A stretch of 39,812 nt of DNA from Xanthobacter autotrophicus (lineage in GTDB: Bacteria; Pseudomonadota; Alphaproteobacteria; Rhizobiales; Xanthobacteraceae), in the NCBI RefSeq assembly GCF_005871085.1, contig NZ_VAUP01000013.1:1-39812 (forward strand), given 5' to 3'. The stretch's first letter is position 1. Each line of letters opens with the position of its first letter. A program made the translations under genes and the position numbers. A model generated the notes under the pieces. That model did not search any database and had not been told where the DNA came from. It saw only the letters and a list, made by a program, of their open reading frames with translations. Below are positions 1 to 7,409 of the stretch, one piece after another.

Positions 1-1
1 G

Positions 2-106
2 GGCGGCGCCGAGGACAAGATCGCGGCCATGGAGGCGGCGGGCATCCGCGTGTCGCCGTCCCCGGCCCGCCTCGGCAAGACCCTCGTCGAGGTGCTCAAG
101 GGCTGA
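2..106 (+). CDS. sucD: Succinyl-CoA ligase (ADP-forming) alpha subunit, 3' end only
   Basis: Only the last 34 residues and the TGA stop are inside the window; the gene begins upstream. The visible tail contains AEDKIAAMEAAGIRVSPSPA and then a GKTLVEVL end, which is the typical C-terminus of the alpha subunit of succinyl-CoA synthetase, the TCA-cycle enzyme that interconverts succinyl-CoA and succinate with nucleotide formation. The alpha subunit carries the phosphohistidine loop, which lies outside this window. A malate-CoA ligase alpha subunit (serine-cycle relative) has a similar tail and cannot be excluded. The next gene on the same strand starts about 250 bases later, behind a palindromic repeat, so co-transcription is uncertain. 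Confidence 0.85.
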   Translation, partial: GGAEDKIAAMEAAGIRVSPSPARLGKTLVEVLKG

Positions 107-167
107 GGCTCTCGGGCTGAGCGATCGAATACGCCTGTTCTCTCGTGTCCCCGATCGCGTCCACCGC

Positions 168-269
168 CATGCTCGGGCTCGTCCCGGGCATCCACGCCGG
201 GCAGCTTGTGACGTTCGGCGAGGTCATCCCGGTCGATCCGCGTGGATGGCCGGCACAAGGCCGGCCACG
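168..269. repeat. Pair of inverted alphaproteobacterial palindromic repeat units
   Basis: Two GC-rich units face each other in the sucD-downstream gap. The left one (168-196) reads CATGCTCGGGCTCGTCCCGG followed by GCATCCACG. The right one (241-269) starts CGTGGATGGCCGGCACAAGG and ends CCGGCCACG. Each is itself an imperfect hairpin around a CTCGT or ACAAG loop, and one resembles the reverse complement of the other. Similar units are widely scattered between genes in Rhizobiales genomes (from memory). No coding potential is apparent. They could act as a transcript-end structure for sucD. Confidence 0.55.
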
Positions 270-358
270 ACGAGCCTTCCAGATTCGAGCGTGCCAGATT
301 CGACCGCCCCCGGTTGCGCTGTGCTTCGCGCGCCCAATAGATTTAAGAGGAAACACCC

Positions 359-1132
359 ATGACCACCTGGCTGCGCTTCACCGCCAACGGCACCGCCGGC
401 TTCGGTACCCTCGAGGGCGAGACCATCCTCGTCCACGAGGGCTGCCTGTTCTCCGGCGCCCGTCCCACGGGCGCGCGCATTCCGCTCGCCGAGGTGACGC
501 TGGAAGCGCCCTGCGCGCCGACCAAGATCATCGCACTTTGGAATAATTTCCATCAGTTGGCCGCCAAGCTGAACGTGGCCGAACCGGCCGAGCCGCTCTA
601 TTTGCTGAAGGCCGTAACCTCGGTGGCCGCCCCCGGCGCCACGGTGCGCCGTCCGGCGGCCTATTCCGGTAAGACGGTCTATGAAGGCGAACTGGGCATC
701 GTCATCGGCAAGACCTGCGCCAGCGTGTCCGAAGAAGAGGCCGCCGCCCACATCTTCGGCTACACGGTGGTGAACGACATCACCGCCGCCGACATCCTCA
801 ACCGAGACCCCACCTTCCCCCAGTGGGCGCGCGCCAAGGGCATCGACGGCTACGGCCCATTCGGCCCGTGGATCGTCACCGATTTCGATCCGGCGGCGGC
901 CCATGTGCGGACCATCCTGAACGGGGCGGAGCGGCAGAATTATCCGCTGGCCGACATGATCTTCCCGCCGGCGCGCCTCGTTTCGCTGCTGTCGCAGGAC
1001 ATGACGCTGAACCCCGGCGACCTCATCGCCTGCGGCACCTCCATCGGGGTGGGCGTCATGAAGGAGCCGTCCAACGACATCGCCATCGAGATCGCCGGCA
1101 TCGGCACGCTGCGCAACACCTTCGTGCAGTGA
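359..1132 (+). CDS. Fumarylacetoacetate hydrolase (FAH) family protein
   Basis: 257 residues, the usual size of a single-domain FAH-fold enzyme. These act in the cytoplasm on 2-hydroxy or diketo acids: hydrolysis, decarboxylation or isomerisation of aromatic-ring cleavage products, or acylpyruvate/oxaloacetate chemistry. Visible family features are the ALWNNFHQLAAKLN segment at the position of the usual N-Y-x-x-H motif, the metal-ligand stretch YEGELGIVIGK, the GYTVVNDITAAD segment, GPWIVTDFDP and a C-terminal LNPGDLIACGTSIGVG loop. The start is fixed by an AGAGGAA ribosome-binding site ending about 7 bases before ATG. The exact substrate cannot be read from sequence, and the neighbouring sucD gives no specific clue. 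It ends in a hairpin shared with the convergent gene. Confidence 0.88.
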   Translation: MTTWLRFTANGTAGFGTLEGETILVHEGCLFSGARPTGARIPLAEVTLEAPCAPTKIIALWNNFHQLAAKLNVAEPAEPLYLLKAVTSVAAPGATVRRPAAYSGKTVYEGELGIVIGKTCASVSEEEAAAHIFGYTVVNDITAADILNRDPTFPQWARAKGIDGYGPFGPWIVTDFDPAAAHVRTILNGAERQNYPLADMIFPPARLVSLLSQDMTLNPGDLIACGTSIGVGVMKEPSNDIAIEIAGIGTLRNTFVQ

Positions 1133-1166
1133 GCAGCGCGGGCGCGCGTCGCCCGCCCGCGCTGCT
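1132..1166. terminator. Candidate bidirectional hairpin between convergent genes
   Basis: A perfect 12-base inverted repeat (arms AGCAGCGCGGGC and GCCCGCGCTGCT, 11-base loop) starts at the last base of the FAH-family stop codon and fills the 40-base gap before the stop of the leftward stress-membrane gene. Position and symmetry suit termination in both directions. There is no clear T-run on either side, so intrinsic efficiency is uncertain. Confidence 0.5.
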
Positions 1167-1172
1167 GTCCGG

Positions 1173-1424
1173 CTATGTCCGGACCGCCCGCGCGCCACCG
1201 ATGAGGATGCATGCGCCGACCACGCCGGCGACGAGATAGCCCAGCCAGCCGCCGAAGCTCACGCCCAGAAGCCCGAACAGGAAGCTGGCGATGGCGGCGC
1301 CGATGATGCCGAGAATGATGTTCGTGAAGAGCCCGGTGTCGCTCTTCATGAAGCTGGACGCGATCCAGCCGGCGAAGCCGCCGATGATGATGGCGGCGAT
1401 CCAGCCGATCTGTGCTTGTTCCAT
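1173..1424 (-). CDS. GlsB/YeaQ/YmgE family stress-response membrane protein
   Basis: 83 residues made of three glycine/alanine-rich hydrophobic segments: IGWIAAIIIGGFAGWIASSF, then NIILGIIGAAIASFLFGLLG, then GWLGYLVAGVVGACILIGG. This is the hallmark of the small inner-membrane 'transglycosylase-associated' family that is commonly induced by general stress. The molecular role of the family is not settled. It is monocistronic: it faces the FAH-family gene and has its own upstream promoter of the EcfG (general stress sigma factor) type, which fits the family's usual regulation. Confidence 0.9.
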   Translation of the reverse strand: MEQAQIGWIAAIIIGGFAGWIASSFMKSDTGLFTNIILGIIGAAIASFLFGLLGVSFGGWLGYLVAGVVGACILIGGARAVRT

Positions 1425-1470
1425 GATGTGCCTCGAGCGTTGTTTCCACCGTGACGGTGACGCTCGTCAG

Positions 1471-1495
1471 AACGGGAAAAGGCGCAACTGGTTCC
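1471..1495 (-). promoter_or_regulatory. EcfG-type general stress promoter of the GlsB-like gene
   Basis: Read leftward the sequence is GGAAC (1495-1491), 16 bases, then CGTT (1474-1471). This exactly matches the alphaproteobacterial EcfG/SigT -35 and -10 consensus GGAAC-N16/17-CGTT as I recall it. The -10 element lies about 47 bases before the ATG at 1424, leaving a short untranslated leader. The downstream gene belongs to a family typical of the general stress regulon, which supports the call. Confidence 0.75.
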
Positions 1496-1525
1496 GCCCG
1501 CGAGCAGTGGCGCGGTGAAAACGAA

Positions 1526-1558
1526 GAGGCCGCCCGGACATGGTGTCCGGGCGGCCTC
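1526..1558 (-). terminator. Intrinsic terminator of ppdK
   Basis: A perfect 15-base inverted repeat (arms GAGGCCGCCCGGACA and TGTCCGGGCGGCCTC) with a 3-base loop lies 46 bases beyond the ppdK stop. On the leftward transcript it is followed by TTCGTTTTC, a short U-rich tail. This is the strongest hairpin in the area. Confidence 0.8.
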
Positions 1559-1604
1559 GTTCATTCGGGTGGGAAGGAGCGGGCGTACCCGCCCGGACCC
1601 GGTC

Positions 1605-4265
1605 CTACTTCTTCAGCGCCGCCTGCGCCGCCGCGAGGCGGGCGATCGGCACGCGGAAGGGCGAGCAGGATACGTAGTTCAGCCCCACCTCGTGGCAGAA
1701 GGCCACGGAGGCCGGATCACCGCCGTGCTCGCCGCAGATGCCGAGCTTGATGTCGGGACGCGACTTGCGGCCGCGCTCCACGCCGATCTTCACCAGCTCG
1801 CCCACGCCGTCCACGTCGATGGAGACGAACGGGTCCACCTCGATAATGCCCTTTTGCACGTAGGGGCCGAGGAAGGTGCCCGCGTCGTCGCGCGAGACGC
1901 CGAAGGTGGTCTGGGTGAGGTCGTTGGTGCCGAAGGAGAAGAATTCGGCGCCCTTGGCGATCTCCTCCGCGCGCAGGGCGGCGCGGGGCAGCTCGATCAT
2001 GGTGCCCACCTGGAAGGTGAGCTTCTCGCCGCTTTCCTTCTCCACCGCCTCGGCGGTCTTGCGGATCACGGCGTTCACGATGTCGAACTCCGCCTTGGTG
2101 GCGATGAGCGGCACCATGATCTCGGGCACCACCGCCTCGCCGGTCTTCTTTGCGGCGATGATGGCCGCCTCGAAGATGGCGCGGGCCTGCATTTCCGCGA
2201 TCTCGGGGAAGGCGATGGCGATGCGGCAGCCGCGGAACCCGAGCATCGGGTTGACCTCGTGCAGTTCCTTGTTGCGCCGCTCGATGCGCTCCACGTCCAC
2301 GCCGAGGCTCTTGGCCACCTCCTCGGTTTCCTCCGCGGTGTGCGGCAGGAACTCGTGGAGCGGCGGGTCGAGCAGGCGGATGGTGACCGGCAGGCCCTTC
2401 ATGATCTCGAACAGCTCGACGAAGTCGTCGCGCTGCATGGGCAGCAGCTTGGCGAGCGCCGCGCGGCGGCCGGCCTCGTCGTCCGCGAGGATCATCTCGC
2501 GCACCGCCAGGATGCGGCCGGCATCGAAGAACATGTGCTCGGTGCGGGACAGGCCGATGCCCTCGGCGCCGAACGAGCGAGCCATGCGGGCATCCGCCGG
2601 GGTCTCGGCATTGGCGCGCACCTTCAGCTTGCGCACCTTGTCGGCCCAGCCCATCAGCGTGGCGAACTCGCCCGACAGCTCCGGCTGGAGCATGGCGACC
2701 TCGCCGGACAGCACCTGCCCGGTGCCGCCGTCGATGGTGATGTGGTCGCCCTTCTTGAAGACCTGGCCGTTCACGGTCAGGGTCTGGGCGGCGGCGTCGA
2801 TGCGCAGGGAGCCGGCGCCGGAGACGCAGGGCTTGCCCATGCCGCGGGCCACCACGGCAGCGTGGGAGGTCATGCCGCCACGGGCGGTGAGGATGCCCTG
2901 GGCCGCATGCATGCCGTGGATGTCCTCAGGCGAGGTTTCCACGCGCACCAGGATGACCTTGAGGCCCTTTTCCTTGGCCGCTTCCGCCTCGTCGGCGGTG
3001 AACACGATGGCGCCCGCCGCCGCGCCGGGGGAGGCCGGCAGGCCGGTGGCGATCACCTTGCGCTCGGCCTTGGGGTCGATGGCCGGGTGCAGCAGCTGGT
3101 CGAGGGCGGCGGGATCGACACGGCCGATTGCCTCCTCCTCGGTGATGAGGCCCTCGGCGGCCAGCTCCACCGCGATGCGCAGGGCCGCCTTGGCGGTGCG
3201 CTTGCCGGAGCGGGTCTGGAGCATCCAGAGCTTGCCCTTCTCCACCGTGAACTCGAGGTCCTGCATGTCACGGTAGTGGTTTTCGAGCACGTGGGAGATG
3301 CGCTCGAACTCCTTGAAGGCCTCGGGAAGGGCCAGCTCCATGGAGGGCTTGTCCGAGCCGGCAGCCTTGCGGGCCTTCTCGGTCAGGTCCTGCGGAGTGC
3401 GGATACCCGCCACCACGTCCTCGCCCTGGGCGTTCACCAGGAACTCGCCGTAAAGCGCGTTCTCGCCGGTGGACGGGTTGCGGGTGAAGGCGACGCCGGT
3501 GGCCGAGGTCTCGCCCATGTTGCCGAACACCATGGACTGCACGTTCACCGCTGTGCCCCAGCTCTCCGGAATGGAGTGCAGGCGGCGGTAGGTGATGGCG
3601 CGGGCGTTCATCCACGAGCTGAACACGGCGCCGATGGCGCCCCACAGCTGCTCGTGGGGATCCTGCGGGAAGGGCCTGCCGAGCTCGGCGGCGACCTTCT
3701 CCTTGTACTTGACCACCAGGGACGCCCAGTCGTCGGCGGACAGGTCGGTGTCGAGGGTGTGACCCGCGTGGAGCTTGTAGTGCTCCAGGATCTCCTCGAA
3801 ATGGTGGTGGCTCACGCCCAGCACCACGTCCGAGTACATGGTGATGAAGCGGCGGTAGCTGTCATAGGCAAAGCGCCGGTCGCCGGCGAGCCTAGCCACC
3901 GCTTCCACGGTCTCGTCGTTGAGGCCGAGGTTCAGCACCGTGTCCATCATGCCCGGCATGGAGGCGCGGGCGCCGGAGCGCACCGAGACCAGAAGCGGGT
4001 TTGCGGCATCGCCGAAGGATTTTCCGGTGAGCTGGCCGACCTGGGCCAGGGCGGCTTCCACGTCGCCCTTCAGCTCGGCCGGGTAGGTCTGGCCGTGTGC
4101 GTAATAATAGGTACACACCTCGGTAGGGATGGTGAACCCGGGAGGGACTGGCAAGCCGAGATTGGACATCTCGGCGAGGTTCGCGCCCTTGCCGCCGAGC
4201 AGGTTCTTCATGTCGGCTTTGCCCTCGGCCTTCCCGTCGCCGAAGGTGTAGACCCATTTTGTCAT
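1605..4265 (-). CDS. ppdK: Pyruvate, phosphate dikinase
   Basis: 886 residues, the standard length. The cytoplasmic enzyme interconverts pyruvate + ATP + phosphate and phosphoenolpyruvate + AMP + pyrophosphate, serving gluconeogenesis or reversible glycolysis. Domain order is an N-terminal ATP-grasp region (KNLLGGKGANLAEMSNLGL near the start), a central swivelling phosphohistidine domain with GGMTSHAAVVARGMGKPC, where the catalytic His is residue 468, and a C-terminal TIM-barrel with GICGEHGG, where the catalytic Cys is residue 844. Both are shifted by the same 13 residues relative to the Clostridium symbiosum numbering I remember (455/831), which supports the alignment and the start at MTKWVYTFGDG. 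The open frame continues upstream, but the extra residues are not family-like. A strong terminator follows. No dedicated PPDK regulatory protein gene is visible here. Confidence 0.97.
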   Translation of the reverse strand: MTKWVYTFGDGKAEGKADMKNLLGGKGANLAEMSNLGLPVPPGFTIPTEVCTYYYAHGQTYPAELKGDVEAALAQVGQLTGKSFGDAANPLLVSVRSGARASMPGMMDTVLNLGLNDETVEAVARLAGDRRFAYDSYRRFITMYSDVVLGVSHHHFEEILEHYKLHAGHTLDTDLSADDWASLVVKYKEKVAAELGRPFPQDPHEQLWGAIGAVFSSWMNARAITYRRLHSIPESWGTAVNVQSMVFGNMGETSATGVAFTRNPSTGENALYGEFLVNAQGEDVVAGIRTPQDLTEKARKAAGSDKPSMELALPEAFKEFERISHVLENHYRDMQDLEFTVEKGKLWMLQTRSGKRTAKAALRIAVELAAEGLITEEEAIGRVDPAALDQLLHPAIDPKAERKVIATGLPASPGAAAGAIVFTADEAEAAKEKGLKVILVRVETSPEDIHGMHAAQGILTARGGMTSHAAVVARGMGKPCVSGAGSLRIDAAAQTLTVNGQVFKKGDHITIDGGTGQVLSGEVAMLQPELSGEFATLMGWADKVRKLKVRANAETPADARMARSFGAEGIGLSRTEHMFFDAGRILAVREMILADDEAGRRAALAKLLPMQRDDFVELFEIMKGLPVTIRLLDPPLHEFLPHTAEETEEVAKSLGVDVERIERRNKELHEVNPMLGFRGCRIAIAFPEIAEMQARAIFEAAIIAAKKTGEAVVPEIMVPLIATKAEFDIVNAVIRKTAEAVEKESGEKLTFQVGTMIELPRAALRAEEIAKGAEFFSFGTNDLTQTTFGVSRDDAGTFLGPYVQKGIIEVDPFVSIDVDGVGELVKIGVERGRKSRPDIKLGICGEHGGDPASVAFCHEVGLNYVSCSPFRVPIARLAAAQAALKK

Positions 4266-4377
4266 GTAGCTGATCCCTGTAGCTGGGATGTGCGGAATGG
4301 GCAGATGCTTAGCGTGCAGCGCACAAAGCAGCAACAGGGGCCATCGCCGCAGCCCCTGCCGGCCCGCGGGGGGCGTC

Positions 4378-4518
4378 TCAGTGGCCGACGAGCCCCGTGA
4401 GACCGATGATGATGAGGTAGATCGCCACCAGAACGTTGAGAAGCCGTGGAAAGGCAAGGATAAGAACGCCCGCCGCCAGGGCGACCCAAGGCTGAATGAT
4501 GACGAGGTTGAAAGACAT
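4378..4518 (-). CDS. DUF3096-type small membrane protein
   Basis: 46 residues (MSFNLVIIQPWVALAAGVLI, then a second hydrophobic segment ending in LVGH), consistent with the short two-segment membrane proteins of DUF3096, whose function is unknown. The start is supported by AGGAA 9 bases before ATG; an in-frame ATG 15 codons earlier lacks such a site. It lies about 110 bases upstream of ppdK on the same strand and could share its transcript, but no functional link is known. Confidence 0.75.
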   Translation of the reverse strand: MSFNLVIIQPWVALAAGVLILAFPRLLNVLVAIYLIIIGLTGLVGH

Positions 4519-4874
4519 TGTGAAAGTTCCTAAAGCCGAATGATTTAGTTTTGTCCCGAGCAAATCGTAGAGAATGATCCATTTCCGCGGAAGCGGTGGG
4601 GGCAGGGGGAAACGGGGAATCGCCTTTTACCTTCATCACTGAAGGCATCGGCCTGTTCGGTTCGTGCTGGGTGGATCGGGACGTTCGCCTATAGTGCGGT
4701 GCGGTGGAAGCGTCGGCCCACGCGCGGCTTCCCGGTGGGCGCTCACGCCCCCGTTACGCCGGTCGCCATTGCGCGGGCGCTGCAACTGGCGAAAATCAAC
4801 GCATTCTCGCTTGTTCCTCGCCGCTGGGCCTGTCCGCGCTCTCCGTCGGCGCGCTCCGACCCGAGAGAGGCTCC
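4519..4874. other. Divergent intergenic region between DUF3096 and MBL-fold genes
   Basis: 356 bases separating the leftward DUF3096 gene from the rightward metallo-beta-lactamase-fold gene. The left part (about 4519-4640) is clearly less GC-rich and must hold the leftward promoter. I found no exact GGAAC-N16/17-CGTT stress promoter; a GGAAA-N15-CGAT near-match near 4565-4590 on the minus strand is too degenerate to claim. The right part is GC-rich with no convincing gene, RNA or repeat. Confidence 0.4.
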
Positions 4875-5735
4875 ATGAACGCCTTGCCTTGTCCCCGGTT
4901 GTTTGGCGTGGCTCATGTTGCGATGCACAATTTGTGGCGTGCGGCGCTTGCCATCGTCGCCGCACTGCTCCTGATGCCGGGCCTTGCCGCCGCTCAGCCG
5001 GAGAAATGCCCCCGCATGGTGGCCGATCGTGCTCCCGTCCGCCTCGCGGCGCTCGACGGAGGCGGGCTGCGGTTCGCAGCGGCGGAGGGATTGGTCCGGC
5101 TGGCCTTCCTCGGCCACGCGAGCTTTCTCATCGAGAGCCCCGCGGGTGTGACCATCGTCACCGACTATAACGACTATATCCGGCCGCCCCTGGTGCCGCG
5201 CGTGGTCACCATGAACCACGCCCACGACACCCATTACACCGAGGTGCCCGAGGCCGGGATCGAGTATGTGCTGCGAGGCTGGAACCCGGTCGGCGGGCCG
5301 GAGCACCATGAGCTGACCCTCGACGACGTGTGGATCCGCAATGTGCCCACCAACATCCGGCGGGGCCCGGGCACCGAATATGACGGCAATTCCATGTTCG
5401 TGTTCGAGGTGGCGGGCCTGTGCATCGCCCACCTCGGCCACTTGCACCACCTTCTGACGCCCGCCCACCTGGAGGCCCTGGGGCGCATCGACGTGGTGCT
5501 GGCGCCGGTCGACGGCTCCTACACCCTCGACATCGAGGGCATGGTGGAGACGCTGAAGGCCATCAACGCGCCACTCGTCATCCCCATGCACTATTTCAGC
5601 GCGTGGGGGCTGGAGCGGTTCCTGTCGCGCCTCGGCCGGGAATGGCAGGTGGAGCGCTCCGCCGAGGCCAGCGTGATGCTGTCACGCGAGACCCTGCCGA
5701 AGGCGCCGACCCTGCTGGTGCTGCCGGGGCGATAG
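4875..5735 (+). CDS. Exported MBL-fold (UlaG/COG2220-like) metallo-hydrolase with altered motif
   Basis: 286 residues. A hydrophobic signal segment (ALAIVAALLLMPGLAAAQ, residues about 25-41) points to export to the periplasm. The fold is recognised from LGHASFLIES (His81), a TDYND strand end, the HLGHLHHLLT segment, LAPVDGSYTLD and the late PMHYF histidine, the arrangement of the UlaG-like branch of the metallo-beta-lactamase superfamily. The central motif is unusual: residues 115-120 read H-A-H-D-T-H instead of H-x-H-x-D-H, so the Asp ligand is shifted by one. GAGAGG five bases before the ATG at 4875 supports this start. An internal ATG at 4923 would give a more compact signal peptide. Substrate unknown. 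It is convergent with the YqhA gene, with only 21 bases between stops. Confidence 0.82.
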   Translation: MNALPCPRLFGVAHVAMHNLWRAALAIVAALLLMPGLAAAQPEKCPRMVADRAPVRLAALDGGGLRFAAAEGLVRLAFLGHASFLIESPAGVTIVTDYNDYIRPPLVPRVVTMNHAHDTHYTEVPEAGIEYVLRGWNPVGGPEHHELTLDDVWIRNVPTNIRRGPGTEYDGNSMFVFEVAGLCIAHLGHLHHLLTPAHLEALGRIDVVLAPVDGSYTLDIEGMVETLKAINAPLVIPMHYFSAWGLERFLSRLGREWQVERSAEASVMLSRETLPKAPTLLVLPGR

Positions 5736-5756
5736 GCCCGGCTTTGGACCCCGATG

Positions 5757-6257
5757 TTAATGCTTGTTGTTGGAGAGCTTGTCGGACCAGGCGAGAATGA
5801 GGCTGGAGCCGACGAACACCACATGGATGATCACGAGCCACATCAGCGTGTTCTCGTTCAAGCCCTTGTCGATGTTCATGAAGGCCTTGAGCAGCTGGAT
5901 CGCGGAAATGGCGACGATGGAGGCCAGCAGCTTCTGCTTCAGGCCGGTGAAGTCCACCCGCGTCATCCATTCCGGCCAATCGGGATGGCCTTCGGGATCG
6001 ATCTTGGAGACGAAATTCTCGTAGCCGGAGAAGATGACGATCAGCACCAGGTTGCCGGTCAGCGTCAGGTCCACCAGGGCGAGGATACCGAGGATGGTGT
6101 CGCTCTCGGTGGCGCCGGTGGCATGCAGCACGAAGTGCAGCAGCTCGCTGCCGAACTTGAACAGCAGCACCAGCAGCGAGACGACGAGGCCGAGATAGAA
6201 CGGCGCCATGATCCAGCGGCTGCGGAACAGCACCGACTCGATCGCACGTTCCAGCAT
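5757..6257 (-). CDS. yqhA: YqhA family (UPF0114) inner-membrane protein
   Basis: 166 residues beginning MLERAIESVLFRSRWIMAPF, which is the characteristic opening of the UPF0114/YqhA family (also called TIGR00645), followed by three to four hydrophobic helices and ending in a hydrophilic LSNNKH tail. Conserved pieces include LALVDLTLTGNLVLIVIFSG and VDFTGLKQKLLASIVAIS. Function is unknown; the family is an integral cytoplasmic-membrane protein. GGAGGGG about 8 bases before ATG supports this start over the longer open frame. It lies downstream of the ABC importer genes on the same strand but is separated by about 155 bases including a hairpin, so it is probably a separate unit. Confidence 0.9.
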   Translation of the reverse strand: MLERAIESVLFRSRWIMAPFYLGLVVSLLVLLFKFGSELLHFVLHATGATESDTILGILALVDLTLTGNLVLIVIFSGYENFVSKIDPEGHPDWPEWMTRVDFTGLKQKLLASIVAISAIQLLKAFMNIDKGLNENTLMWLVIIHVVFVGSSLILAWSDKLSNNKH

Positions 6258-6353
6258 CGTCCCATCCCCTCCATATCGGCCCTGCGGGCCACCCCTGCCG
6301 CGCTGCAGCGAAGGCGCAAAGGGGTGCCACGGTCGCGGCCGAAGGGCAAGCGG

Positions 6354-6379
6354 GCAAAGCTTCGCAGGGGAAGCTTTGC
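6354..6379 (-). terminator. Hairpin downstream of the ABC importer operon
   Basis: A perfect 10-base stem (arms GCAAAGCTTC and GAAGCTTTGC) with a 6-base loop lies 33 bases past the stop of the last importer permease on the leftward transcript. No T-run follows, so it may be a terminator, an mRNA-stabilising hairpin or an interspersed repeat. Confidence 0.45.
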
Positions 6380-6412
6380 CGACCGGGGGAGGTCCCGCCT
6401 GCGCGGCGAGGC

Positions 6413-7300
6413 CTATTCCTTCACCGCTCCGGTCATGGATGACACGTAGTAGTCCACGAAGAAGGAGTAGAGGATCACCACCGGCAGCGAGCCCAGCAGC
6501 GCGCCGGCCATCAGCGAGCCCCATTCATAGACGTCCGAGCGCACCAGCTCGGTGAGCACACCCACCGGCACGGTCTTGTTCTCCGACGACTGGATGAAGG
6601 TGAGCGCGTAGATGAACTCGTTCCACGACAGGGTGAAGGAGAAGATGCCCGCCGAGATCAGGCCCGGCACCGACAGCGGCAGCAGCACCTTGATGAGGAT
6701 CTGCCAGCGCGAGGCGCCGTCCACCAGCGCGCATTCCTCCAGCTCGAACGGGATGGAGCGGAAATAGCCCATCAGCAGCCAGGTGGAGAACGGCACCAGG
6801 AAGGTCGGATAGGTAAGGATGAGGGCGAGCTTGGTGTCGTAGATGCCAAGCCCGAAGATCATGATGGCGAGCGGGATGAACAGGATGGACGGCGGCACCA
6901 GATAGGCGAGGAAGATGCCGAGGCCCACCCAGCGTGAGCCGTTGAAGCGCAGCCGCTCGATGGCGTAGGCGGCAAACACCGAGGTAACCAGCGAGATGAT
7001 GGTGGCGGCCACCGAGATGTAGATGGTGTTCCACAGCCAGTGCGGATAGGAGGTCTCGAACAGCAGGTACTTGATGTGCTCCAGCGTCGGCTCCACCACC
7101 CAGAGCGGCGAATAATTGTTGTAGTCGGTGAGCTGGTAGTTCGGCTTGATGGCGGTGATCGCCATCCAGTAGAACGGGAACAGCAGCACGAAGACGAACA
7201 CCAGCAGCGGCAGGATGACCGTGATGAGCCGCCGGGGCAGGCTGTCGAGATAGCTCATGCCCGTGGAATTGTCGGTCATCTGTTCGGAAGATTGGGTCAT
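6413..7300 (-). CDS. ABC sugar-type importer permease, MalG-like
   Basis: 295 residues with six predicted membrane helices. The EAA loop that docks with the ATPase reads ECALVDGASRWQILIKVLLP, and the protein ends with the typical VDYYVSSMTGAVKE tail of MalG-type permeases of the carbohydrate-uptake (CUT1) family. It forms the cytoplasmic-membrane channel with the MalF-like subunit encoded just upstream. The start at MTQSSEQMTD is chosen because the open frame before it is repeat-derived and low in membrane character. It is the last gene of the leftward importer operon, 109 bases after the MalF-like gene. The sugar or polyol transported cannot be read from sequence. Confidence 0.93.
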   Translation of the reverse strand: MTQSSEQMTDNSTGMSYLDSLPRRLITVILPLLVFVFVLLFPFYWMAITAIKPNYQLTDYNNYSPLWVVEPTLEHIKYLLFETSYPHWLWNTIYISVAATIISLVTSVFAAYAIERLRFNGSRWVGLGIFLAYLVPPSILFIPLAIMIFGLGIYDTKLALILTYPTFLVPFSTWLLMGYFRSIPFELEECALVDGASRWQILIKVLLPLSVPGLISAGIFSFTLSWNEFIYALTFIQSSENKTVPVGVLTELVRSDVYEWGSLMAGALLGSLPVVILYSFFVDYYVSSMTGAVKE

Positions 7301-7331
7301 GGGCGGGTCCTCGACGCGGGCGCGGCGCTTT

Positions 7332-7355
7332 CCCTCTCCGGCATGCGGGAGAGGG
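7332..7355. repeat. Intergenic palindrome CCCTCTCC/GGAGAGGG
   Basis: An 8-base stem with an 8-base loop sits in the 109-base gap between the two permease genes. It is a relative of the palindrome at 8443-8466. Such GGGAGAGGG-type palindromes commonly recur between genes in this bacterial group. It could stabilise or punctuate the operon mRNA. Confidence 0.5.
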
Positions 7356-7409
7356 TCGGGGAAAGGAAAGAGCGGAATGGGCCGATGCCGGCCGGGCGTG
7401 GCGTCGCCA

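Noticed and set aside
1515-4400. Very long open frame on the + strand opposite ppdK
   Set aside because: It is the antisense shadow of a certain gene in GC-rich DNA; the translation is His/Gly/Arg/Leu-rich with no family motif or ribosome-binding site.
4560-4595. Second EcfG-type promoter, in front of the DUF3096 gene
   Set aside because: Best match is GGAAA-N15-CGAT, with wrong bases in both elements and a short spacer.
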